A DNA stretch of 64,000 nucleotides. Source: Mortierella sp. BCC40632 (Eukaryota; Mortierellomycota; Mortierellomycetes; Mortierellales; Mortierellaceae). This document shows positions 32,203 through 43,401 of this stretch, in pieces (position 1 is the stretch's first letter; every line of letters begins with the position of its first letter). Where the stretch lies: positions 2,055,001-2,119,000 of the forward strand of contig WAEK01000005.1 in the NCBI GenBank assembly GCA_011634665.1. Direction: 5' to 3'. The notes below the pieces were generated by a model. That model saw only the letters and a program-made list of their open reading frames with translations, made no database searches and was not told the DNA's origin. The position numbers were made by a program, and so were the translations under genes.

Positions 32203-33677
32203 TGTCGGGATAGAGTTGTCGTTGGAGAGCGAGCACTCGGGTGGTGGTTAGTTGTTGTCTCCGATTCCAGAAGTTGAGCAATGCAGGGCCTTTTGTAGCC
32301 GAGGTCGAGGTTGGACGTGAGAGCTGGAGAATGGATGGCGGCTGGTTGGAGCAAGACTTTGGGATCAGGTCCTGGGAAAGGATGAGGAAAGGTGGGAGAA
32401 GAAGGGAAGGAGGGAAGGATCAAGATAACGGATGCTGTGCCAGCAGAAAAGTGGTCCGAGAGGACGTGGAGAGGATGGAATGAAGAGTGGGGATGGAGGG
32501 CCAGTTGAGAGAGAAAGAGAGAAAGAGAGAAAGAGAAAGAAAAAGAAAGAGACAGAGAGAGAGAAGAAAGCAAGGAGATGCTGGGTCGAAATGCGCTGCA
32601 TATCATTTGTACAACCAGGCACAAAAGAGCACAACGGGCATAATGCCTTGACGGGGATTCATCGGTTCTGATTGAGCACCTGAAAGATGATGAATTCGGC
32701 TAAACTATGATGGTGGCTAGAGAATGAGAGATGAGATGTCAATGATAAAGATGATGATGATCTTCGGGGAATGAGGGAGAGAGAGTTACCGAGGCAAACC
32801 CTTGACGTTCCTGGTCGACTTTATCCTCATCTTGGAGATTGGTCCACTCGAGGTAGTAGAACAACCTTGTCCTTGTCTGAACCTCGATTTCCTCCGCTCT
32901 CTCTTCTCTTAAGCTCTCTATATACTTTGAGCACCATATCGCTGCAACAGAGGCGGGCTTCCAGAATTTTAACTCTGGGTGGTGCCAATCATGCAGGCTC
33001 TGCCTTATAGGTATTGGTGCACTCGTGCATGTGCAATTGTTTAAACAACAACAGGGGCATGTTCAGGACTAGCACCCCTGAAGGACATGCGAACGACTCA
33101 GAACTCCAGATTTGGGCATAATTGTCCTCGTATTTTTACTTTTTGCTTTTCAAGATTCTCCCTCGACTATCTCTCGCACTGAACTTGGATGACTTGGACA
33201 CAAAAGCAGTTAAAGAAAAGAGGCACAATTGAAAGTCATTCTGTAGAAGGCCAGAATGTTGAAAACAATAAGAGTAGGGGGGGGGGGCGAAAGCGAGCTG
33301 TTTCCGTTCTTGTGAAAGAAGGTCGGTCGTTCATCGTTTCATAAAAATACACATGAGAAGAAGAGAAAGATGGACTTTGGCCATTCTCTATCTCTCGTTC
33401 GTTTCTCGACGAGGGTCATCACGATCGAAATGCTAGATACAAAAAAAAATTGGGAATAAAGTGAAGGGATATGCGAGATGCCGGAGAGAATGTAGGGAGG
33501 GGAGAGGAGGAGTGGGATATGAAAGAAGGTAAAATACAAAGAACAGGGTGACAGAGAAGGAGACAGTGACACGGACAAGTCGGGGCTTCTACCGATAGAA
33601 ACAATGACCAACAGAGACCCCTCGGCAAGGTCGGTATCACGCACGTCAGACTCTGGTGGAGCAAGAGAGACTGGTGC
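32203..33677. other. Intergenic between Kelch 5 and the NET-domain gene
   Basis: A purine-rich stretch (CT on the sense strand of Kelch gene 5) runs from about 32505 to 32575. A G-run occurs near 33280. It holds the 5' flank of Kelch 5 and the 3' flank of the NET-domain gene. No other gene is visible. Confidence 0.5.
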
Positions 33678-36271
33678 TTAGATACCAATAATGTCGATCT
33701 CCTCGTCCTCACCAATGTCCTCCATCTCGGACCCCTCGCCGGCTTGAATGGTTGAATGGTGGGCCATCATGATCACGCCACCATTATTACCAATAGGTCT
33801 TTGTATCCTTCTTCCTTTTCCAGTTGCTCCTCCACCGACGCAAGCAGGCCCATTGTTGTTGCCACGTTTCCGCTTCGTCTTGTGCTGAGCAGACATCCAC
33901 ATTGCCTCGGCCTCCTGTTCCGCTCCAAGTCGGTCATAGTAATTCGTGCATGCGTGCGAGGTAGTCGCTGATCGCTTAGCACTTCCCGTCGACCGACATC
34001 CATTGCTACCTGAATGGGATGGCAAGGTCGAAAATGAGGACGATGCCGAAGACGGGTGAGGAGGCGAGGGCGAGCTTGATGACGATGAATAAGAGGGTGA
34101 GAGTTCGGGTGTGCGATCACGGTAAAGGCGTCTCTGTCTCTCAAGAGCCTCTTCGCGTTCTCTTGCTGCAGCCGCTGCAGCTGCAAGCGCCTTTCGTCGC
34201 TCCTGTTCTTTTTCAGCTTCAAGGATCGAGCTGACGGTTTGCATACAGCATGTTTCGACATACTGGTACACCTGCACAAGCGTAACCTCGTCCAGACGTG
34301 ACAGATCTACTTCCATCTCCTCGTCTTCATCCTCGTCCACGTCAGATCCCTTGAGAATCTTGAACAGTCCTGCCATGTGCTCCGAGCCAAGATCATTGTT
34401 GATACGATCAACAAGAACCTGCTCCATCCTACGTTTGTTTGGGTCATCCTGGACAGAGCAAGATCGATGTCCGTCCTGGTGAGATTGAGGGTGGGGCAAG
34501 GAAGGAGAGGCCGAAAGCGAGAGATTCTTGAGCTTCTCGGTATTCATTTGGGAAGGAGCAGCTTGGTTCGCAACATCTTCGAGCGATCGGGCAACAGCCA
34601 TAGCCAAATCCTCCTCCATCTGGGCTTCTACAATGTCGTCGTCGTCGTCATCGCACTCCTCGATGATCTCCTCAGAGTCGTTGTCCTCTTTGTCAGATTC
34701 GTCGACATCATCGTCCTCGTCGTCCTCGTCGGATGAAGACATGGATGAGTAGTCGGCTTCGCTCAAGTCGGAGCCACTTTCAAAGTCCAGGTCATTAGCA
34801 GAGTCGTTTTCCGTGAACCCATAAAAGCTGGCAAGAGCCAACTCCTGATAGTTTGTCGCCGCAGCAGATACATCGGCTGGCATGGCCAGGTTCATTGGTG
34901 AAATCGATGGCGAGGATGAAGCCGATGCCGAAGCAGAAGGGGCATCGGGGCCAGCAATTAGGTCCGCAATGTTGACAGTCGTGGGAGCAAAGTTTACAGG
35001 TCCGAGATCAAAAACAAACTCATCATAGGCTTGGTCTGCTGGGACACCAGTGGTAGTGTCCCACATGGTGCTGCCAAGCACACCATCCAGTCCAAACTGA
35101 TAAGACAGACCGGACAGGTCCGTTGCAAAGGTCTGCGTGTCAGATCCAGCCCTGTTGGAAATGTAGCAATAAATAGTCGGGTGAGTTTGCAGGACTCAAA
35201 ATACAGCGGAGAGACAGGAGAAGAATAGGGGTTCCCGTCGAATAAACATGAATAGACTTACGCAAATGGGTTCAGTTCGTCTGCAACCTGCCAGTCCTCC
35301 CAAGTTTTAGTTTGAAGACTAGGCACCAAAAAGTCCGAGATGGAGAAGGTACCGTTTGCATTCACGATAGAGGGCTGCGTGGATGACGCGGGAGTAACGG
35401 AGAAGGGTGCCTGGACGGCGGAGGCGACCGTCCCGTCCGATTGATCAAGGGGCATCAACCAGGCTGAGACATTGTTTGCATTCGCTGAAGCAGCCTGGAG
35501 GGTGGTCTCGACGTTCTTGAGTGGGTGGCAGGAGCCAGTGACAGAGCCAAGAGCCCTTTCAGGTTCAGAGGGAGTGTCTACAAGCGTCAGTCTGTCAAAA
35601 ATAAAAAATAAAAAAAAAAGTCAACAGTTCTGGTCAGTGTGGGAGAGGAGACAGAGGTTCCCAGGTGGAAAAAGAGTGAACCATTGTCGTGTGATTCAAG
35701 GGGACGGTGTACAAGATGCACAATTGAACCTCAGTCCCCCTTTTCAGCGCAGAAAGGGTCAAGAGACGACATGGCACTAAGAAAGGAGGCCAACTCTAGC
35801 TTTGTTTTTATCCATGTCTGGTCTATGCCTGCAATAAGCTAGGCTTGACTTTGACAGCGATCGTCTCTCAGGCTATCACTTCCTCATGGTCGACGGAAAC
35901 GCGAGCAGAGAAGGCGGGCGAATCAGTGCCACATCTTTGATATGTGCGTATGCACTCCCACAACCGACTCTCGGCTGCATTCGTGCGACCTGGGCCGGGC
36001 TCTGAGTGGGTTTCCAAAAAAAAAAACATGGCTGAAAGGAGAGCAGACGAAGGAAGCATTCGGCGCGCAACTTTCCAGCCCAAGGACAAAGCCTGATTAA
36101 CTAATGCAGCCATAGCCAAATGACCAACCACTATGCCATGCTCCTCCCTCTCCCTCTCCCCAGATCAGCCGAGGAAATTGGCTGCTTTGCTCAATTAAAG
36201 CCTTTTAAGAAAGGGAAACAGGGGAATATCAAAGAGGTAGAGAAAAAGAATCCGAGCACTTACCCCCCCAT
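33678..36271 (-). CDS. NET-domain acidic nuclear protein, 603 aa
   Basis: Exons 36271-36264 (only ATGGGGGG), 35591-35262 and 35151-33678 sum to 1812 nt with frame intact. Around residues 249-286 there is a strongly acidic run (SSSDEDDEDDDVDESDKEDN). At about 357-421 lies a fold resembling the NET/extra-terminal domain of BET and TAF14-type proteins: a helix (QVLVDRINNDLGSEHMAGLF), KILKGSDVDEDEDEEMEVDL, then SRLDEVTLVQVYQYVET. A Glu/Arg/Ala-rich coiled segment follows, then poly-Ser, and a basic stretch (HKTKRKRG) that may be a nuclear signal. NET domains bind short basic peptides in chromatin factors. No bromodomain is present, so this is a NET-only protein. The second intron of 110 bp is ordinary; the first is 672 bp. 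Confidence 0.8.
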
Positions 36272-37958
36272 TGGATCAAATTAACAAAGGATTGGATTGG
36301 AGCACGAGAAATGTGGTGAGAGTGGTTGGGATGCAGAGTGATTGATCGACAAGAGCGCGGTGAAATGGGCAGGTAGTCGTGGGGTAGGAGAGAGAGCAAA
36401 TGTGGGTTTGCGTGGGGTGTGTAAGTGCAGGGAATGAGTGAATGGATCCGGGATTCCTTCTAGCGCTACTATGGCAGGCGATATGGGAGCACTTCTCTTT
36501 TTTTTATGCTTTTGTAGTTTTTGTAGAGAGTGGTAAAGAAGGGCCCTTCGCGTATTGACCATAGATCCGACTCTGATGTAGAGTTGGGGCGCACGGAAGG
36601 GATGCGGAGAAAAGAGAAAGAACCATTTCTTGCATGGCTTCGCTCATAAAAAAAAAAAAAATTGTCCTGGCATGACTTCGAAAAAAAAAAAAAAATGGAA
36701 CTGAGCCACGGTCTCCGCGCTGAAACTTTTCAAGGCTCCGGTAATGTGGCCCAAAAAAAAAAAAAAAAAAAAAAATCAGTACGTACGTTGTCATCCAATT
36801 AAATTACTCCAGTGAAGACCCAGGCCATCGCCCTGCTTCTTGGGGTCTTTCGCCCGCTGCTCACAAACTAACCTTCTCGTTGCCTGATCGAACTACCGAG
36901 TCGGTTGCTTCGTTGGCCAAGGCGTCCTTACAAACAGCTACATCCACTGCCTCTTGAACAGCTATCAAGACGCACCACAGGAGCGGCAGATCTGATGGGA
37001 TATTGGGGTGCAGTCCAAGATTCCGAAAGGAATACCTGACAGTCGAGTAAGGGAACTAGGTCTCCTAATCGCTGACTATTAACACCACACAAAGCCAATG
37101 TATCCTCAATTCATCTCTCACCCTCTCCTCTCCTATGTAGAGTTTAATAGAAATTTGAGGCCGGAAAAGAGTGACCAAACAAGGACGTGCGGATTACTCT
37201 TTAGTTTAGCTTAGCTATGAGCGGCTTTTCTACAGGTTCTTCGAGACTTTACCCTCTGGGATTTTTCAATGGGCCAAGCGTCAATGACTGTTGGAATAAC
37301 CGCGACCTACAGAGTTTGACATTCTGTCCGACTAATAATGACCTAGCATTAGCCCTTACTTGCATGCATCGATCTTGCGATTGAGGAAAATCAACGAGAT
37401 AGCCGCTTTTATAGTGGGGCCAACTGACTGATGGTAGTCATGAAAAAGTATCGTTTCTCACATCTTTTGTAGAGCGCCTCAAGGCTCTGCGTATATTATA
37501 GCCAATTCAGGGTCAAAGTATGACATGTCATACAAAAAAAGGGCCTACACTTCTCATTCAGGACCCACCATCTGCGCTGACTACGTTTTGCTGTTAAAAA
37601 GAAAAGAGGCCTGTAGAAAAGAAGCCTGTAGAAATAGGGAGCCAAAGCTGTACTCTTAGTACAAAACAGTCAATTGAATGTCCCTACAACGGTTGTGATA
37701 GCATTCCATCTACAGTAATGTGAGAGGGGGGGGGAGCCTCTGTCATGTGGGTGTACTTGGCGTTGAGTGACTTTTGCCGGGATCGATTCGGCTTCAAATG
37801 TATCCTTTTAGATCTACAGTCAAAGGATCACTTATCGAAACGTCGGTTCTTTTGTGACCACAAGTTTTAGTCCGCCGAAAGTAAAACTAAAAGATTTCTT
37901 CTCCACGAAGAGGCGAAGCAAAGCGTTATGTCTCTATATTCTGGGGGATACTTTCTAA
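36272..37958. other. Intergenic, A-tract rich, no gene seen
   Basis: This is the 5' flank of the NET-domain gene, with four A-tracts between 36645 and 36775 and a G-run at about 37727-37736. No coding signal is seen. Confidence 0.5.
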
Positions 37959-38201
37959 ATGACTAGCGTGAATATCTGGTCTTACAAAGAGCCATTGTCC
38001 ATTCCTTCCATTTCTAATTTCAGAAATGTACTTGAGAAAGATCGCTTGTTTGGGTCTGGTTTTTCACCTTATCCGATGCACGCTATGGAAAATTACAGCA
38101 TCGTAGGCATTGTAGAAACAAAAGATACGTATGTGTGTATAATCCAGTCCGATGACAGTTGCTTCCCGAAGGATATATTGATTGCTCCTAAAAATAATTA
38201 A
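37959..38201 (+). other. Small open frame of doubtful reality, 80 codons
   Basis: It opens with an ATG and has acceptable composition (for example MHAMENYSIVGIVETKDTYV), but there is no domain, no neighbour context and no second exon. It could be a relic exon. Confidence 0.15.
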
Positions 38202-38444
38202 CATTATACTACTTAAAATCCAAAGACAGCATGGGTGCCTTGACTCTTCCAACAATGAAGAAAGGGCGGGTAAAATTTCACCGAGATCTTTAGTTATTTG
38301 GTCCAGGTAGAGAACTCCAGGTAGAAAATTCTTCAATTGCAAAGAAGGGTTACCTAGTCTCCGAGCCATGGCCATTTCTAAAGTATTACTATACTGGGCT
38401 CTACATCTGATCTGACAAAGAAAAATAAAGATGATGACTGGAGT

Positions 38445-38770
38445 CAACGCCCAATCGGCTTGAAGTGCTTGTCGAGTCCGTCAAGGAGGTATATTTGCCA
38501 CAAGATCGAGTGGTTCTCTATATTCCATGAACTCTGCTCCAAGATCGGACTGCAGATGGATGGAGTGGATGTCCGACCTTAAATGAAGACCCGGTTAAAG
38601 CTTTGCTGTTAATAGGTGAAGACGAGGATGGCCTGAATTACGACCCAATGCGGAGTTCAAGAAGTGGGAACAAGCTTGGCAAGAACATGCCGAACTTCAA
38701 AAGGAGCAGTTGAATGAGGTGGTACCCTCATGGTACTCTCGAGGCAACATCAACCTCATTTTGCAATAGT
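38445..38770 (+). pseudogene. Coding-like relic with an internal stop
   Basis: One forward frame reads protein-like (NRLEVLVESVKEVYLPQDRV), meets TGA at about 38527, then continues in the same frame (LNEDPVKALLLIGEDEDGLN). A second frame from about 38640 carries the helical run EFKKWEQAWQEHAELQKEQL and ends at TAG near 38769. Stop and frame change together indicate a decayed gene. Family unknown. Confidence 0.35.
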
Positions 38771-39422
38771 ATCGCTTGACTTTTTATCCAGTATCCTTTT
38801 TCCTGGCGAGTAGTTTCCTTCTCTCGCCAAAATATATATTTTAAAAGGCTCTTAAGGGGAAAATGTGGATGTCTCTCTTCACCTCCTCGCCTCTGGTGAT
38901 GAAATTAGAAGGATGTGGTTGCGCCATCCAGCAATTTATTGGAGAGAGTTTTGCTTGTGGTAAACACATTCATGCAGCTCTCCCAAAATCTCTCCTTCCG
39001 AGTGCTGTGAGAAAGAGGCCCATGCCAAGGTGAAGGAACGCACTGACTGATGATTGTGCATGCATAACCGATCGTTCGGGCCCTTCTAATAGAGCAGCCT
39101 ATGCTGCACTTACCACAACTCACACTTTCCCTCTCAGCTCCTAACACCTTTCTTGGACCTTGAAAACACATGAGGCTGACATGCAAAGCTTAGGGCAAGA
39201 TTGCGCAAGCAGCTCCTTCTCACGACTGGATCGGCGGTGAGCGTGGGAGCAGAGAGTTGGAAGTTGAATGAGATTTTAGTATATAAGCTGGAGATTCTCA
39301 AACTGTCTTTCCCCTCAGACCTCCTCTGAAAACACACCAACACAGACGTCTACCCTCCCTCCTCGTACCATAGTCGATAACCCTTTCCTTCCTGTAGAGA
39401 TCCCTGTGCTGACGGAAGCATC
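38771..39422. other. Intergenic and promoter of the downstream membrane protein
   Basis: No gene is seen. A TATA-like element near its end is listed separately. Confidence 0.5.
39280..39287 (+). promoter_or_regulatory. TATA-like box (TATATAAG)
   Basis: TATATAAG lies 136 bp upstream of the ATG at 39423, at a reasonable distance for a fungal core promoter. It is a sequence match only. Confidence 0.45.
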
Positions 39423-40961
39423 ATGTCAGAACATCATATCGACTTTCCTGCTGATACCAAGCAGAATAATACTCCGCTTGGAACCCTGATAAGTCAGAGT
39501 TACCGTGATGAAGGTTTGTTCTTAACCAGTATAGTCGAAATTGGATACGCCTCTCTTGATTGAGAATGTCGACTCTCTTATCCCAACTTTTTCACCAAGG
39601 ACTCACCCGAAAATTGCCTTGGTCTTTCATACTTTGTTCAAATAGCCATGAAGAAGAAGAAGGCTCATCGGCGCAAAAAGCTTGCGCTGGGCCTCTCAAG
39701 CCTGATCCTCATCGGCCTCGCCTACTTTGGGTTCTTCTACCCTTCGACGCGTGATTACCTTGGAAAGCTCCTTTGCAAGTCATCATCCGATGGCATCCAA
39801 GACAAAAAATGGCAAATGAGCCATAATGCGAAGAAGGCATCGTTGTCGCACACTGGAACTGAGGCTGACTGGAGTGGCCCTTCGGTTTTCAAGACTGAGG
39901 CACAGAACTTTGGTCTCTATGTCGGAGGTGGAAAGCTTTCTGGATTCGTGCAAGTCTTGCAAGAGCCAATCGATCAAGTTGAGCTGCGTATCTCTGGCAG
40001 TCTCTATTTCCAAGATGGCAAGACCAAGCAGGTCACTCTCCCAGTCCGTGATGACTTTCTCGATGAAGATACGGAGATCGTGCACCAAGGACTTCGTATC
40101 AGACTCGAGAAAACCTCCTCCAGCTTCGATGCCCAAATTACTCTTGATGATGAGGGTGATGATGGTAGTGGTCATTTGTGGCCAGTCAGTGCTCTCCTTG
40201 AGTTTAAGATCGTGTTCCCCGAAAATTATCGTTCATACAAGAGTCTGAGCATCGAGACCAACCCTGGCGATGATGAGTACCTTGATATCTTCATTTTGGA
40301 CCCACTTAATGTTGAATTCACTGATTTGGGTCTTCAGGCGTACGATGGAGCAGTCCTAGTTAAGAGTACGCTCATCGTCAGCAATCTCGTCACCTACTCC
40401 AAGTGGAACACGAAAATCTCCAAGGTGAAGCCTGGTGAAGGAGAGCTTATTTCTATCACCTCTAAAACAGACACCGGTTTGCTCTCCATCACTGCTCTGA
40501 CAACCCTTGTGAGAGACCATGAGACCAAGTCCAACAAGCTGGCCTTGAATTCGAAGAAAGGCAACATCGAACTCAAAGTGTTGCCCGAACCAAATTTGAA
40601 GGCCGGCCCAAGAGCCGGGTTCGCTTCAATCAAGGTTGATGCCTTTTCACGGGCCGGTACCATTGATTCCACTGTTGAGCTCGCAGATAAGTCTCAAGTA
40701 CTCTTGCTCACTGCCGAGTCCACTGAACAATACGTTGAAGCTACGGTCTCGGACAACTATTCGGGTAGCCTTGACCTTTTGTCCACGACCAAGGATGTGG
40801 AAGTCGTTGCCAAGAAGGACTCGAAGAGCGAGATTAAGTATGAGCAAAAGACTGGTAGTAGAATCGTGGCCACAAAGACTTACCCTTCAAGCACCAAGGT
40901 GGGTGATAGTGAAATCACTCTTAGCAGCAAGAATGGAGACGTCTGGCTCCTCTTCGAATAG
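39423..40961 (+). CDS. Single-pass membrane protein with DUF4097-like beta-rich ectodomain, 468 aa
   Basis: Exons 39423-39513 and 39646-40961 (132-bp intron) give 1407 nt in frame. A short hydrophilic N-terminus and a basic cluster (KKKKAHRRKK) precede a membrane helix at about 43-59 (LALGLSSLILIGLAYFGFFY). This would be a type II signal-anchor with the bulk outside or luminal. The remaining ~400 residues are rich in beta-forming, short repeated Gly/Asn/Asp turns (SITSKTDTGLLSITALTTLV, LALNSKKGNIELKVLP, ITLSSKNGDVWLLFE), the pattern of DUF4097/DUF4098 adhesin-like right-handed beta structures. That assignment comes from pattern recognition and is moderate. A second in-frame ATG at 39648 could give a shorter form with the same topology. 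Its cellular role is unknown. Confidence 0.7.
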
Positions 40962-42211
40962 ACACCCGGTCACGAGTGTAGAAATTCCCAAGACTTTTGT
41001 CAAATCCAAAATAAAAAGCTGCTTCTCCAGCTCTTGTGAGTCTGACAAAAAAAAAAAAAAAAAAAGGGCCATTAGATGTCCTAAAAAAATTTAACAAAAT
41101 GCCCTTGTTGAAAATATTGCGGGTGTCTTTGTTTTTCTTTTTACCTCAAATCACTCAAGAGTCTATCATCTTACTAAGATATTCATTCGAAACGGTGGAC
41201 CGGAGGCTATTATCGAGCGGTTTGTCAAGTCCTGCGTTAACATGGCGGTCAACGAGGTAGAGAAAGAGTCCCCCGAATTTGTCAAACTCCAAGAGTTACA
41301 TGGTATCCCATCAGTAATCACTCAGGACCAAGCACATCAGCTAGACCTCCAAAACGTTATATCCCAAATCGAGGCCAAATCGAGGCCAAATCGCCCGTTT
41401 TTAATGTTGTTGGATTTACTATCATTACTCCAATGACCAACAGGCTAGAAAGGGAGTAAGAGTCCTCAAAGCTAACGTGAAACCCACGAAAGTACTATTT
41501 TAAATCAGGCAAAAGTATGGGGCATCCTCAACCTTGACTAGCATCAAGTGTCGACCAAGCGACGTCACAGGGACTCAAGGACACTGGATAGAAGGAAGGT
41601 GTGGCGGTCTACACTTTAAGAATGTGTCTCTCAAAAGAAATCCTTCACAAAAAAATTTCATGAATAGACCATGGTGGATTAGAGATACGTTGTCTGGTCC
41701 AATGAAGCAAAAGCTAACCGAGCTTATTCGAGCAACTTTTGGTGGTAGTGGGACTACCTGCCAGGATAGAGGCAACTTGAGCAGCAGAAGGAATGGCCTT
41801 ATTTAGAGGCGACGGCGTCAGTAAGTAGTTCTGTATGTGCTGGAATGGACCCGTATACGCCGAATGGACGCCGAATGGACACCAAACCAGCTCGTAGGGG
41901 AGCGTATCCAAATATGCACCGATGGTCTGGTTAGCTATTGGGTCTAATGGCTTGACGCGAATTGAGGCTGGTGAAGCTAGATATTAAGCGGTACGTGTCA
42001 AATTGAAGTCAGCGGTCTGAGAGTGACATAATTGTTGGTTAATCGCTGATACTTGACATCTCCGCTTCTATCCCGGCATTGGCAACCTAATCTCCAGGAT
42101 TAGCGGTCAAGTTTGATACTTCAATAAGCTATGCATCCTTGTTTCTTATCAAATAAAACTAGAGTCGCAATCATGAACGCAATGGCCGTGGCTTCATCGT
42201 GGACATGGGCG

Positions 42212-42253
<42 letters not shown>

Positions 42254-43401
42254 AAGTTTGGGCATTCTCAGTCTAACGGTAAACGTTCGTGTGTTTTATC
42301 GGTGACGAGATGGATTGTCAGTGCTAAAACACTTGCACCATACGCTAATAATGAGTGCTATTATTACCTGTTGGTGACTTTCCTTCTGACCTACTACAAT
42401 CAAATATCGCTCAGTTCTTCCATGCTGCCGTAGTACAGGGAGAGACTAAACCGCATCAAAGTGCGAGACTGCCATTCCCTCTCTTGTATTAGATAAGGGG
42501 TTAGGAAGGTCAGACATCTTTTACATCTCTTCACGGCCTTTTTTTTTTTTTATTGTCTCTCACAATCATCTTGGGCGATCTCTTTTGGTTTGTTGACCCC
42601 CCTTCTTTCCTGTGCGTTTGTTCGAGTGGGTTTCTGCTAGACATACTCAAGCCACAAAAGCGACGCCTGGGCCGCCAAACCTGTGGTCCATGGATTGATG
42701 GGAACCTTCCTGTCCATTGTCGGCTGCCCTACCACGATTTGCAAGGCTTTCCTTTGTAAGGAACAGTGTCCTGAAGGAGCCGAGGCGCAAGGCCCTGCAG
42801 TGACAAATTAGGCTACTCTGTCTTAAGCTACTGTCAATCGAAGGACACATAGCTTTGCATCGCCCTGGCAAAGGTAGAGGATTACTCAACCTAGATCAAG
42901 TCCCGCCAGGGGCCAAGGTGACTGCAAGAGCGGTAAGAGTGCATCCAGGGGTTGCTTTCGAGAGATCTCGCTGAACTGCATGGATGCCTTTTCAACCAGG
43001 AGGAAAGGGATCCTCCAGCAATGCACAAGCATGCAGCGTGGCCGTGGTCTACGGGCTCTAGAGAGCCTTTCTCGGCAGCGTGCAACAAGACAGAAGTGGG
43101 TGGGCGCGGGCAAGGTAGTGAGCGGGCAGGTGAGACCCGGTCGCGGTGGGGGGTCTCTCGTGCCGTATCGCATTGCCGTATATATATTTTGTATGGTCCG
43201 CTCGTCTCTTCCTCTCTCCCTCTCCTCTCTTTCTCATTTCTGTTCTCGATCACATCCATTAGCCTCATCCCTACTCACTGTTCACTCCTCACTCCGTCCA
43301 TCTCTACTTGCCGTTGCGTTGCCTCCTATCCACGGCCTTGTCTAGTTGTCTCTCCCCTGTCATCGCCGAGCCATTGCTCTGCTGTCTTCGTTGCCATCAA
43401 C
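40962..43401. other. Intergenic with a possible coding relic at 41140-41440
   Basis: At about 41140-41435 one frame reads protein-like (RNGGPEAIIERFVKSCVNMA, then EVEKESPEFVKLQELHGIPS) for roughly 90 codons. It has no suitable start and an in-frame stop, so it is a possible relic. A duplicated CAAATCGAGGC unit occurs at about 41367-41392. A 33-base T tract lies at 42216-42249. The last 200 bp before 43402 are CT-rich 5' flank of the universal stress protein gene. Confidence 0.4.
43178..43190 (+). promoter_or_regulatory. TATA-like element upstream of the universal stress protein gene
   Basis: GTATATATATTTT lies about 210 bp before the chosen ATG and is followed by a CT-rich stretch, a common fungal promoter layout. 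It is a sequence match only. Confidence 0.4.

Noticed and set aside
36281..36562. 93-codon minus-strand frame upstream of the NET-domain gene
   Set aside because: It does not connect in phase with the gene; the splice-supported start is the 8-nt exon at 36264-36271.
42952..43401. In-frame N-terminal extension of the universal stress protein
   Set aside because: The sequence is CT-rich with a TATA-like box inside it, and the translated stretch has no domain, so it looks like promoter and 5' UTR.
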